DNA of 64,000 nucleotides from Halobacteriales archaeon YIM A00010 (GTDB taxonomy: Archaea; Halobacteriota; Halobacteria; Halobacteriales; Haloarculaceae), in assembly GCA_025041175.1 (NCBI GenBank), contig JAKCFJ010000001.1:62001-126000 (forward strand), written 5' to 3'. Numbering within the stretch: position 1 is the first letter of the stretch; every line of letters starts with the position of its first letter. The position numbers were made by a program, and so were the translations under genes. Positions 43,800 to 52,229 of this stretch are shown in pieces. The notes beneath the pieces are model-generated. The model was not told where the DNA came from and did no database searches. It saw only the letters and a list, made by a program, of their open reading frames with translations.

Positions 43800-45048
43800 T
43801 CCCATCACCGCCTGTGGTGGGGTTCGAAAACACGTTCATCTGGGGGGCCGCCGGAATGTCGCGCTCTGCGGTCTCTTCGAGGACGGTTTCGAGGTCTTTG
43901 TCGCCCCGCCCCGAAACCGTGAGCACGACCCGCTCGCCCAACTGTTCGGGCGTCGCTTCTTCGAGCCAGCCGATTGCGTGGGACGTCTCCAGGGCGGGAA
44001 TGATTCCTTCCGTTTGGGAAAGGCGGTGGAACCCGGCCAGTGCGGTGTCGTCGCCGACGGAGTCGGGCGTGACCCGACCCGTTTCGACGAGGTGGGCGAG
44101 TTCGGGACCGACGCCCGCGTAATCCAGTCCGGCAGACACGCTGTGGCTCTCCATGATCTGTCCGTGACCGTCCTGGAGCACGCGGGTTCGCGCGCCGTGG
44201 AGCACGCCCTCGGTGCCGGTGGTGAGCGACGCGGAGTTCGGGGCCACGCCGCGGGCTTGATCCACTTCGAGCGAGGAGCCACCCGCCTCGATCGCGTACA
44301 GATCCACCGGCTCCTCGTCCACGAAGTGGTGGAACGTCCCCATCGCGTTCGACCCGCCGCCCGCGCACGCAACGACGCTGTCGGGAAGCGCGCCCGTCCG
44401 CTCGCGGAGCTGATCCCGGATCTCCGCGGAGATCACCGCCTGGAACGCATCCACCAGTTGTGGGAACGGGTGAGGTCCGACGACCGAGCCGATCACGTAG
44501 TGGGTTGTTTCGACCGTGTGCGCCCAATCGCGCAGGGCCTCGCTGATCGCCTCTTTGAGCGTGCCCCGGCCGATGTCGACGGGCGTCACCTCGGCGTTGT
44601 TGAGCCGCATCCGGAAGACGTTGGGCCGTTGGCGGTTCGTGTCCGTTCGACCCATGTAGATCTCACACGGCATGTCGAGATGAGCGGCGGCCATTGCCGT
44701 GGCGGTGCCGTGTTGGCCCGCGCCCGTTTCGGCGATGATCCGCTCTTTGCCCATGTACTTGGCGAGCAGCACCTGCCCGAGCGCGTTGTTGAGCTTGTGA
44801 GCACCGCCGTGAACCAGGTCTTCTCGTTTGAGGTACACTTCTGTTCCGTACCGTTCGGAAAGCTGCTCGGCGCGTTGGAGCGGCGTCGGCCGCCCGCCGA
44901 ACGTTTCCAGTCGCTGGCGGAACTCGTCCATGAACCCATCCTCGTTGTTCAGCACGTACCGCTGGTAGGCGTCGGTCAGCTCTTCGAGCGCCGGCATCAA
45001 CGCTTCCGGAACGTACTGGCCGCCGTATCGTCCGAACGTCTCGCTCAT
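43792..45048 (-). CDS. trpB: Tryptophan synthase beta subunit
   Basis: A PLP enzyme making tryptophan from indole and serine. It has 418 residues: [17 protein letters not shown] at the start, the PLP lysine in [20 protein letters not shown] (K within HKLNN), and the glycine-rich phosphate loop AGGGSNAMG. Its start overlaps the trpC stop by 4 bp and its stop overlaps trpA. This is the classical (TrpB1-type) beta subunit pairing with TrpA. Confidence 0.96.
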   Translation of the reverse strand: MSETFGRYGGQYVPEALMPALEELTDAYQRYVLNNEDGFMDEFRQRLETFGGRPTPLQRAEQLSERYGTEVYLKREDLVHGGAHKLNNALGQVLLAKYMGKERIIAETGAGQHGTATAMAAAHLDMPCEIYMGRTDTNRQRPNVFRMRLNNAEVTPVDIGRGTLKEAISEALRDWAHTVETTHYVIGSVVGPHPFPQLVDAFQAVISAEIRDQLRERTGALPDSVVACAGGGSNAMGTFHHFVDEEPVDLYAIEAGGSSLEVDQARGVAPNSASLTTGTEGVLHGARTRVLQDGHGQIMESHSVSAGLDYAGVGPELAHLVETGRVTPDSVGDDTALAGFHRLSQTEGIIPALETSHAIGWLEEATPEQLGERVVLTVSGRGDKDLETVLEETAERDIPAAPQMNVFSNPTTGGDGNE

Positions 45049-45812
45049 GCTCGCCTCGTCAACCGCTGTGTGTTCGTCTCCACGTCGCCGTCCATGATGG
45101 CGGAACCGATCAACAGCCCGTCGGCCCCCGCGCGACGCATCCGCGCGGCGTCTGCCGGCGTCGTGATCCCGCTCTCGGCGATCAACGCGACGTCGTCGGG
45201 CGCGTGGGGAGCCAGCCGCTCGAACGTCTCCAGCTCCACTTCGAGACGGGCTAGATCCCGGTTGTTGATGCCGATGATCGTCGCGCCCGCCTCGACCGCC
45301 CGCTCCAGCTCGGATTCGGTGTGTACCTCCACGAGCACCTGAAAGCCCCGGTCGCGCGCGGCCGCGAGCAGGCCGGAAAGATCCTCGACGAATCGGGCGA
45401 TCAACAACACCACGTCGGCTTCGACGGCGTCCAACTGCGCTTCCCGGAGGATGAAGTCCTTCCGGAGCACCGGCACGTCGACCGCCGATCGAACCCGCTC
45501 GAGCGTCTCGGTCGAGCCACCGAAATGCTCCGGTTCGGTCAACACCGACAGCGCTGCCGCCCCGCCGGACACCATCCGCCGGGCGAGCGCGACGGGATCG
45601 TCCGTGCGTGCGCCGTCCGTCGTCGGACTCGTCGGCTTCACCTCGGCGATGACCGGAACGCGCTCCGCGCCAACCGCCGCCAGCCGATCGAGCAGCGACC
45701 GGGAGCGAACGGAGACCCGCTCACCCTTCACCGATCGCTCGCGCGCATCAGCCAGAATCGACGCCACCGCTGGCGCGAGATCACCGCTCTCTACCGCCGT
45801 TTCACTATCCAT
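45045..45812 (-). CDS. trpC: Indole-3-glycerol-phosphate synthase
   Basis: Closes the indole ring in tryptophan synthesis. It has 255 residues with a TIM-barrel fold. Features are [13 protein letters not shown] (catalytic Lys), [25 protein letters not shown] and [15 protein letters not shown]. It is the first gene of trpC-trpB-trpA-ADH synthase. A promoter must lie in the 93 bp before the divergent gene; TGTAC motifs are present there. Confidence 0.95.
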   Translation of the reverse strand: MDSETAVESGDLAPAVASILADARERSVKGERVSVRSRSLLDRLAAVGAERVPVIAEVKPTSPTTDGARTDDPVALARRMVSGGAAALSVLTEPEHFGGSTETLERVRSAVDVPVLRKDFILREAQLDAVEADVVLLIARFVEDLSGLLAAARDRGFQVLVEVHTESELERAVEAGATIIGINNRDLARLEVELETFERLAPHAPDDVALIAESGITTPADAARMRRAGADGLLIGSAIMDGDVETNTQRLTRRA

Positions 45813-45905
45813 TATTGTACGCTAATGCACGTATTTGTACATAAGGCTTGCGTCCTCGATACGATCGACCGAATCGTTCAAGCCGGCGTTGGCTGTACGT
45901 TCAGT
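45813..45905. promoter_or_regulatory. Promoter region of the trp operon with TGTAC motifs
   Basis: Between trpC and the divergent MGMT-like gene. TGTACG at 45816-45821 and TGTACA at 45836-45841 are 20 bp apart, close to two helical turns; another TGTACG is at 45894-45899. In a methanogen, the tryptophan repressor TrpY binds TGTACA boxes, but whether haloarchaea use the same motif is not known to me. A TATA-like TACAAATA (minus strand) is near 45831-45838. Confidence 0.4.
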
Positions 45906-46358
45906 ATGGACGAGGAGGGAGCGCCAGGGATTTACGCCCGCGAGTCGGCTCATCTCGACAGGCACGTTCAGATCGGTGTAGTCGGCGGCCGGGTGATCTC
46001 CGTGACGTTTCCGGGATCGGCGGAGAACGCGGCACAGGATCATCCGCTGCTCGACCGGATTTTCGCGTATCTGAACGGTCGTGAGGAGTCGTTCGAAGAC
46101 GTCGACACGGGATTGACGGTGCCGACCGAACACCGGGCGGTGCTCGAATCGACGCGCAAGATCCCTTACGGGCAGGCTGTGGACGTCGACCAGCTCGCTC
46201 GAACCAGCGGACTCGATGCGGACGATGATGAAATCGTTCGGGACGCGCTCGGGGACAACCCCATCCCGTTGGTGATCCCCGATCACCGCGTTCGGGACGC
46301 GCCCAGCGGCGCTCCGACAGGGATCGAACGACGATTACAGGCGTTGGAAGGGCTATGA
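45906..46358 (+). CDS. Alkyltransferase-like (MGMT-fold) protein lacking the acceptor cysteine
   Basis: A 150-residue MGMT/ATL-fold protein with the DNA-binding helix-turn-helix RKIPYGQAVDVDQLARTSGL and the NPIPLVIPDHRVRDAPSGAP motif. Canonical O6-alkylguanine transferases have PCHRV, where Cys accepts the alkyl group; here it is Asp (D126), so it cannot act as a suicide transferase. Alkyltransferase-like proteins usually carry Trp or Ala at this position and mark lesions for nucleotide excision. The ATG at 45906 is used; an in-frame ATG at 45825 would overlap the trp promoter. Confidence 0.83.
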   Translation: MDEEGAPGIYARESAHLDRHVQIGVVGGRVISVTFPGSAENAAQDHPLLDRIFAYLNGREESFEDVDTGLTVPTEHRAVLESTRKIPYGQAVDVDQLARTSGLDADDDEIVRDALGDNPIPLVIPDHRVRDAPSGAPTGIERRLQALEGL

Positions 46359-46429
46359 ATCAGGAAACCAGTCGGTAGCCGAGTACGGTGAGAAAACTGC
46401 GATGGAAGAACGGATGGCCCCGCTACACC

Positions 46430-46651
46430 TTACAGGACGTCCAGGCCCAGGTCTAGGAGGTCGTTGTCTTCGCTGTCGTCGATGATGACGTTAGACGAAT
46501 CGTCGATGTCGATGTCGTCGTTGTCGACGCCGCAGTTGTCGTCGTCGTGGGTAACGTCTGTACCGCTCGCCGCAACGGGTGTTGCGCCGGCTCCCGCAAC
46601 CATGCCCAACAGCATGAGAGCGGCCAACGCAACGTGGATTGCTCGTTTCAT
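46430..46651 (-). CDS. Small secreted aspartate-rich protein
   Basis: A 73-residue preprotein with an N-terminal Sec-type signal peptide (KRAIHVALAALMLLGMVAG, likely cleaved after ATPVAA). The mature part is rich in Asp (DDDNCGVDNDDIDIDDSSN, then DDSEDNDLLDLGLDVL) with a single cysteine. No family is recognised. It is followed upstream by a 471-bp A+T-rich region, which would hold its promoter. Confidence 0.68.
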   Translation of the reverse strand: MKRAIHVALAALMLLGMVAGAGATPVAASGTDVTHDDDNCGVDNDDIDIDDSSNVIIDDSEDNDLLDLGLDVL

Positions 46652-47122
46652 GGGTATCGTCTGGGCGAAACGCCACGCCGCCGACCGTCCACGTGATCGA
46701 TCGCGGGCGGACGGTGGCCGTGGCGTCGTCCCAGTACAACACTGGTTCTAAGACATATATTATAAACTTTACTATTGAGAGTAGATATAGACAGATAAGA
46801 CATAATTCCTGTTAATTCATTCACAGTTATGGGATATAGGCGTAGCTCACCGCTATTCTTGGTACGATTGTCGCCGTTCAAACTAATAAAATATCCAACT
46901 AGTAAACGGATGTATTCGTAAAATACTGTGTTCGTGTGGTGATCTGTAGGCGGTTTCCTCGCGTTCGCGTTGCACCGTCAGGACCGAGCCACGGAGCCAG
47001 TCCATCGCGGCGATCACGGTCTCGGCACGATCGGTCACACAATGTGTGATTTGTGAGAGCAGGGGGCGCCGATAGTGTCTCCATCCCAAACCCCTTTGTT
47101 GGCTGTCCCGTATTTCGGGGTA
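46652..47122. other. A+T-rich intergenic region, no gene seen
   Basis: A 471-bp stretch between the secreted acidic peptide and the rhomboid gene. Positions 46749-46795 and 46880-46925 are very A+T-rich (CATATATTATAAAC; AATAAAATATCC). A frame on the minus strand here gives MDWLRGSVLTVQREREETAY and ends at 46883, but it has no family resemblance and could be chance. Confidence 0.4.
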
Positions 47123-48031
47123 ATGCCGACGTGTGATATTTGTGGGGAGCAAGTAAGTATGCCCTATCACTGTCGCCACTGCGGTGGGACGTACTGTGGT
47201 GACCACCGGCTTCCCGAGAGTCACAACTGTTCTGGGTTACAGGAGTGGGACAGTCCGGGGGGCGTCTTCGACAGCGGGTTCGATGACAGCGTGAACGAAT
47301 CGGAATCGACGCTGCAAACGCGGATCGCGGGGACTGGGGGTCTGCTTGGCTACTTCAGGGGGAACATGACGTTCGTGTTCCTCGGGATTATGGCGATAGT
47401 GTTCTTCCTACAACGCGTTGTCTCACCGGTGTTGGGAATCGGGTGGAGGACGCAACTCGCGCTGTTCACGTTGAACCCCGCCAATCCGTTGTACGTGTGG
47501 ACGTGGATCACGTCGATCTTCTCCCACGGTGGGTTCTTCCACCTCCTATTTAATGGAATCGTGTTGTTCTTCTTCGGTCCGATCGTCGAGCGGAAGATCG
47601 GATCGAAGAAGTTCACCGCGCTGTTTCTCGGCAGCGGGATCGCCGCCGGCTTCGTTCAGATCGCCATCGGATTTCTAACCGGCTCGGCAGCGCCGCTGTT
47701 GGGCGCGAGCGGTGCCATCATGGCCGTCATGGGCGTACTCACGGTTCTGAACCCGGAGCTTCGGGTGCTTCTGTACGGCATCATCCCGATGCCGCTGTGG
47801 GTGCTCACGCTCGGGTTCGCCGCGCTGTCGGCGCTCGGGATGATCTCCGGATCGATGGGTGGCGTCGCACACGGCGCTCACCTCGCTGGCCTCGTTATCG
47901 GGCTGGCGTACGGACAGCGCGTGAAAGCACGAGGGATGAGCGCCCCAGGACGGCTCCAACTCGGCGGCGGTCGCGGTCCGGGCGGTCCGGGCGGTCCGGG
48001 TGGCCCAGGTCGGGGTCGAGGACCGTTCTGA
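47123..48031 (+). CDS. AN1-type zinc finger fused to rhomboid protease
   Basis: A 302-residue membrane protease. Residues 1-40 form an AN1-like zinc finger (C4, C7, C17, C20, C25, H28, H34, C36). The rhomboid domain follows (about 80-265, six helices) with catalytic S197 in LLGASGAIM and H253 in AHGAHLAGL. A glycine/proline-rich, positively charged tail (GGRGPGGPGGPG) closes it. It cleaves membrane-spanning substrates within the bilayer. The stop overlaps the endonuclease V start by 1 bp, so the two are co-translated. Confidence 0.92.
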   Translation: MPTCDICGEQVSMPYHCRHCGGTYCGDHRLPESHNCSGLQEWDSPGGVFDSGFDDSVNESESTLQTRIAGTGGLLGYFRGNMTFVFLGIMAIVFFLQRVVSPVLGIGWRTQLALFTLNPANPLYVWTWITSIFSHGGFFHLLFNGIVLFFFGPIVERKIGSKKFTALFLGSGIAAGFVQIAIGFLTGSAAPLLGASGAIMAVMGVLTVLNPELRVLLYGIIPMPLWVLTLGFAALSALGMISGSMGGVAHGAHLAGLVIGLAYGQRVKARGMSAPGRLQLGGGRGPGGPGGPGGPGRGRGPF

Positions 48032-48786
48032 TGACCCGAATCCGCGAGCGGTTCCGTCCCGATCCGTCGATGAGCCGGGCTGAAATGGAGTCGATCCAGC
48101 GCGAAATCGCTCGTGAGGCCGTTTTCGAGGATTCGATCGGGTTCGATCCGACCGCAGTGACAGTCGGGACGCGGACGCCGGAAACGCCGCTCGTCGCCGG
48201 CGTCGATCAGGCGTTTCTGGACGACCGGATCGTGAGCGCGATCGTTCTCGCGCGCGGCGACGAGATCGTTACCCGCAGCCACACGACGACGCCGATGGAA
48301 TTTCCGTACATACCGGGGTTGCTCTCCTTTCGGGAGGGCGGCTCGATCATCGAGGCGTTCGAAACGCTCGACACCGAGCCGGATGTCATCGTCTTCGACG
48401 GCAGCGGACGAATCCATTATCGGGAAGCTGGGTTGGCCGTCCACATCGGCGTGGCGCTGGATCTGCCGGCGATCGGGGTGGCGAAAGCGCTGCTCTGTGG
48501 CCGGCCGGTTTCCTCGACGGAGACCCTCGCGGCGGGCGAGCGGGTTCCGATCGTCGCTGACGAGGAGATGAGCGCGCCGGACGGAACGACCGTCGGCCAC
48601 GCGCTCCAGACCCGCCAGTACCCCAACAGCCACCGCATCAACCCGGTGTACGTCAGCCCCGGCCACCGAGTAAGCGCCGACACCGCGACAGCGATCGTCG
48701 ACCGGTGCCGTGGGGAGTACAAGCTCCCCGAACCGACCCGGCTGGCCGACGCCCACGCGGACGCGGTGAAAACGAACATCGAATGA
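48031..48786 (+). CDS. nfi: Endonuclease V
   Basis: Cuts DNA near deaminated adenine (inosine) in repair. It has 251 residues, a little longer than bacterial Nfi owing to an N-terminal helix. Active-site regions are LVAGVDQAF (Asp), PYIPGLLSFREGG (Glu) and VIVFDGSGRIHYREAGLAVHIG (Asp), and the C-terminal SPGHRVSADTA is conserved. Its ATG overlaps the rhomboid stop by 1 bp. Confidence 0.93.
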   Translation: MTRIRERFRPDPSMSRAEMESIQREIAREAVFEDSIGFDPTAVTVGTRTPETPLVAGVDQAFLDDRIVSAIVLARGDEIVTRSHTTTPMEFPYIPGLLSFREGGSIIEAFETLDTEPDVIVFDGSGRIHYREAGLAVHIGVALDLPAIGVAKALLCGRPVSSTETLAAGERVPIVADEEMSAPDGTTVGHALQTRQYPNSHRINPVYVSPGHRVSADTATAIVDRCRGEYKLPEPTRLADAHADAVKTNIE

Positions 48787-48856
48787 GAACCGTATCGTTT
48801 CTCGGCCGTCGAACCGAAAACGGCAGTTACGTAGGGCCCCACCGAGAGCACAGCAT

Positions 48857-49678
48857 ATGGACAAGACGGTGCTCATCACCGGCTGCTCGTCCGGTGTCGG
48901 CCACGCGACCGCCACAGCGTTTCTAGCCGAGGAATGGACGGTGTACGCGACCGCGCGAAACACCGAGGACATCGAATCGCTCGCGGACGCGGGGTGTGAG
49001 ACGGCGTCGCTCGACGTGACCGACGCGGACTCGATCTCGGCCGTCGTCGATCGGATCCTCGAGGAACAGGGACAGATCGACTGTCTCGTGAACAACGCGG
49101 GCTACGGGCAGTTCGGCCCGGTCGAGGACGTCCCGACGGAGCTGCTGCACGCCCAGTTCGACGTGAACGTGTACGGACCCCACCGGATGGTTCGCGCTGT
49201 GCTTCCGGAGATGCGCGAACGCGGAGACGGGACGATCATCAACGTTTCCACTGTTGTGGGTCGCGTCGGTGTGCCGGGGATGGGTTCGTACTGCGGCTCG
49301 AAACACGCCCTAGAGGCGATGAGCGACGCGCTCCGGGTCGAAGTCGAGGAGTCTGGCATCGATGTCGCTCTCGTCGAGCCCGGTCCAGTGTCCACGGAGT
49401 TCGCCGACCGGGCGGACACCGAACTCGCGAAGCTCGACCAGTCGGACGCCTACGACGCCGTGTACACGTTTTACGAGGACACGGAGCTGTTCGGGGGCCA
49501 GTCCCCCGTCGCAGTTTCGCCAGACGATGTCGCGGAGACGATCCTCGAAGCCGGCGTCTCGCCCAGCCCCGACGCGCGGTATCCAGTGGGTGCGTTCGGA
49601 ACGCTGGCGCTCAAAACGCGGTATCTGCCCGATGGCGTTCGTGATTGGGCGTACCAGCAACTCCTTCGATTACTGTGA
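48857..49678 (+). CDS. Short-chain dehydrogenase/reductase
   Basis: A 273-residue SDR. The cofactor-binding motif is TGCSSGVGHATATAFLAEEW, and the active-site Tyr-x3-Lys is in SYCGSKHALEAMSDALRVE with a preceding Ser in NVSTVVGRVG. The NNAGYGQFGPVEDV stretch is standard. The substrate is not predicted. A 4-bp overlap (GTGA) links it to the glycerate kinase gene, which suggests a shared pathway, for instance in sugar-acid metabolism. Confidence 0.9.
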   Translation: MDKTVLITGCSSGVGHATATAFLAEEWTVYATARNTEDIESLADAGCETASLDVTDADSISAVVDRILEEQGQIDCLVNNAGYGQFGPVEDVPTELLHAQFDVNVYGPHRMVRAVLPEMRERGDGTIINVSTVVGRVGVPGMGSYCGSKHALEAMSDALRVEVEESGIDVALVEPGPVSTEFADRADTELAKLDQSDAYDAVYTFYEDTELFGGQSPVAVSPDDVAETILEAGVSPSPDARYPVGAFGTLALKTRYLPDGVRDWAYQQLLRLL

Positions 49679-50967
49679 CGTCACCCAAAACAATCGCGCT
49701 CGACTGTCTCGAAGCCGCCGTTGCGGCCGCCAGCCCCGAACGGGCGGTTCGTGACCGGCTGGCCGTGGAGGCGGACGCCGACCGGCTCCGTCTCGGAGAC
49801 GATGCCGTCGATCTCTCGCGGTTCGATCGGATCGTCGTCGCGGGCGGCGGGAAGGCGTCGGTCGCGGTCGCTCGCGGGCTGGAATCGGTGGTGGGCGAGC
49901 GTCTCGACGCCGGGGCGGTCGTCACCGACGGCCAGCCAGACGATCCCGGTCTCACTCACACCGAGGTCGCCGTCGGGGATCATCCGATCCCGAGCGAGCG
50001 CAGCGTGGCCGGAACGGCCCGCGTGCAGTCGTTGCTCGATGGGGCCACGGACCGGACGCTGGTGCTCGCGCCAGTCACCGGTGGCGCGAGCGCGCTGCTC
50101 TGTGATCCCATCGATGGGATCTCGTTGGATGCGTTGCGGGCGACGAACACCGCGCTGCTCGAAAGCGGCGCTGCCATCGACGAGATAAACGCCGTCAGAA
50201 CGCGGCTGTCGGCCGTGAAAGGCGGTGGGCTGGCCCGCCTCGCCGAGCCCGCGACCGTTGTGGCCCTGCTCGTCAGCGACGTTGTCGGGGACGACCCGGC
50301 GACCATCGCGAGCGGGCCGTTCGTGCCCGATCCGGCGACGGACGCCGACGCGCGCACCGTGCTTTCGCGCTACGATCTCGACGTCCCGGCGGCGGTCCGG
50401 GAGCGGCTCGCCGGAGACACACACGATCGAGGGACTGACGAGTTCGATCACGTCCGGACAGTGATGTTGGTGACCAACCGAACGGCGATCGACGCGGCGA
50501 GCGAGACGGCACACAGCAACGGCTACCAGCCGCTCGTGCTGTCTACGTCCATGCGCGGCGAAGCCCGCGAGATCGCCCTCGCGCACGTCGCCTGCGCCGA
50601 GGAGTGTCGGACGAACGGTGATCCGATCGAACCGCCGGCGGCCCTCCTCTCCGGCGGGGAGGCGACGGTCACCGTCACCGGCGACGGAACCGGTGGGCCG
50701 AACACGGAGTTCGCCCTGTCTGGGGCGATCGAGCAGCCCGAGGGCGTGACGCTTCTCAGCGCCGACACCGACGGCCGGGACGGCGGCACCGACGCCGCGG
50801 GGGCGGTGGTCGATGGAGCGACCGTCGAGGATTCCGAGGCGGCACGGGCCGCGCTCGCGGACAACGACGCCTACACGCATCTCGACGCGCGCGACGCGCT
50901 CGTCTCGCTCGACAGCACGACGAACGTGAACGACCTCCGGGTGGTGCTGATCGAAGAGAACCAGTAG
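49675..50967 (+). CDS. Glycerate 2-kinase (DUF4147/MOFRL family)
   Basis: A 430-residue kinase of the GckA/MOFRL type, phosphorylating glycerate to 2-phosphoglycerate. Typical segments are VVAGGGKASVAVARGL, LVLAPVTGGASALLC, VSDVVGDDPATIASGPFVPDP and, near the end, TLLSADTDGRDGGTDAAGAVVDG. It starts with GTG at 49675, overlapping the SDR stop codon. Archaeal glycerate kinases of this type belong to the semi-phosphorylative Entner-Doudoroff context, and the neighbouring SDR may provide its substrate. Confidence 0.9.
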   Translation: MTSPKTIALDCLEAAVAAASPERAVRDRLAVEADADRLRLGDDAVDLSRFDRIVVAGGGKASVAVARGLESVVGERLDAGAVVTDGQPDDPGLTHTEVAVGDHPIPSERSVAGTARVQSLLDGATDRTLVLAPVTGGASALLCDPIDGISLDALRATNTALLESGAAIDEINAVRTRLSAVKGGGLARLAEPATVVALLVSDVVGDDPATIASGPFVPDPATDADARTVLSRYDLDVPAAVRERLAGDTHDRGTDEFDHVRTVMLVTNRTAIDAASETAHSNGYQPLVLSTSMRGEAREIALAHVACAEECRTNGDPIEPPAALLSGGEATVTVTGDGTGGPNTEFALSGAIEQPEGVTLLSADTDGRDGGTDAAGAVVDGATVEDSEAARAALADNDAYTHLDARDALVSLDSTTNVNDLRVVLIEENQ

Positions 50968-50968
50968 C

Positions 50969-52075
50969 TCAATCCAGACACGCGGCGACCACGCGGAGCA
51001 TCGATGGACCGCGTATTTCGGCCGCGAACAGCGGGACGCGCTTGATGTCCCGTCCCTGGAACACCGCTTGTGCGCGCTCGAGCGCCTCCTGTTGGCTCTC
51101 CCATCGGCGCTGACAGAACACACAATCGTCGGGATCCGGCGTCACGAACTGGTCGGCATCGATCTCCACGAGCCCTTCGACGCTTTCAGTGACGCGGTTG
51201 ACCACGACGGTGCCGGTCGAGATACCGAACTCCTCGAGGCGATCGAGCAGCCGCTCGGATTCGGTGACGCTCAGTTGTTCGGGGACCAACACGACCCGGA
51301 ACTCCGTCCTCCCCGGATCGCGGAGGACCGACCGTAGGTGTTCGATGCGGTCGCTGAACGCCTCCAGCTGATCCACGCCGTCGCCAGCGTTGGGCTCACC
51401 GAGCGGTCCGGGCATGGATCCGAGCGCGCCCCGCATCCGTTCCCGCAGCGAGAGAAACCGCCCGACCATCGAGTCCATGAGATCCGGCAACGAGAGCAAT
51501 CGGAGCGTGTGACCGGTCGGGGCGGTGTCGACGACGACGCGATCGAATCGGGGATCGTCGAAATATTCGAGCAACAGCTGCATAGCGGCCGTCTCGTCCG
51601 CGCCGGGGAACATCGGTCCCGAGCCGGCGGTTCCGTTCCCGTCCGGATCGGTCCCGACTCCCGCACCCACGTCCATATTCATGCCCATCCCCATTCCGAA
51701 CCCCTGCCCGTCCAGTCCGTCGAACAGTCCGTCCATGGCGTCGGCCCCGGCTCCATCGTTCGATTCGGGATCGATCTCGACACCGTACAACGGGTGTTCT
51801 TCGCTGATCCGCGCCGGCTCGTTCGGAACCGGGAGCTGGAGGATGTCCGACAGCGAGTGTGCTGGATCGGTCGAGACGATGAGCGTCGGCGTGCCGTCGT
51901 TCGCGCTCGCAAGCGCCGTTGCGGCCGCACACGTCGTCTTCCCGACCCCTCCCTTGCCACCGTAGAGGACGTACTCCGGCGCGTCGACGCCGGAGGGGAC
52001 GGTGGCGTCGTCCACCGCCGTCTCCCCACCGGTGGTTTCGATGGAATCGACCGCCTCGACCTCGATATCGCTCAT
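50969..52075 (-). CDS. ArsA/Get3-family ATPase
   Basis: A 368-residue ATPase with the deviant P-loop YGGKGGVGKTTCAAA (residues 38-52), switch VSTDPAHSLSD and VDTAPTGHTLRLLSLP. Residues 124-137 (GQGFGMGMGMNMDV) form a Gly/Met-rich loop within the client-binding region, and a C-x2-C motif (C318, C321 in DDCVFCQRRW) matches the zinc site of Get3 dimers. This points to a tail-anchored-protein targeting (TRC40-like) role rather than arsenite export, and no arsenic genes are nearby. The stop lies 1 bp from the convergent glycerate kinase stop. Confidence 0.87.
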   Translation of the reverse strand: MSDIEVEAVDSIETTGGETAVDDATVPSGVDAPEYVLYGGKGGVGKTTCAAATALASANDGTPTLIVSTDPAHSLSDILQLPVPNEPARISEEHPLYGVEIDPESNDGAGADAMDGLFDGLDGQGFGMGMGMNMDVGAGVGTDPDGNGTAGSGPMFPGADETAAMQLLLEYFDDPRFDRVVVDTAPTGHTLRLLSLPDLMDSMVGRFLSLRERMRGALGSMPGPLGEPNAGDGVDQLEAFSDRIEHLRSVLRDPGRTEFRVVLVPEQLSVTESERLLDRLEEFGISTGTVVVNRVTESVEGLVEIDADQFVTPDPDDCVFCQRRWESQQEALERAQAVFQGRDIKRVPLFAAEIRGPSMLRVVAACLD

Positions 52076-52132
52076 ATTCGGACTATCTGATCCCAACTTG
52101 TGTACCCGTCGATCTCTCCCATTCTGGCCGAT

Positions 52133-52229
52133 CCGGTGTCGGCCCTGCGGACGGAGTGCGACGGACGAGCCAGCTGCTGTCTGGCGGCTCACCAGCAGCC
52201 GATATGCGATCACCGCTGTCCGACAGTAT
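52133..52229. repeat. Terminal-inverted-repeat element, subtype GGACAG, intact relative
   Basis: About 97 bp, similar to the outer element at 5.6 kb: shared GCTGCTGTCTGGC, CACCAGCAGCCGATAT and the right end CTGTCCGACAGTAT (52216-52229). The left end is worn (GGTGTCGG near 52136-52143). The stop codon of the aminotransferase gene is formed by its last base and the following two (TCA at 52229-52231). Confidence 0.7.

Noticed and set aside
46883-47224. Minus-strand frame in the A+T-rich gap containing MDWLRGSVLTVQREREETAY
   Set aside because: It overlaps the start of the rhomboid gene, and no motif or plausible start context is visible.
47960-48020. Tandem GGTCCGGGC-type repeats
   Set aside because: They encode the Gly/Pro-rich tail of the rhomboid protein; simple coding low complexity rather than a DNA element.
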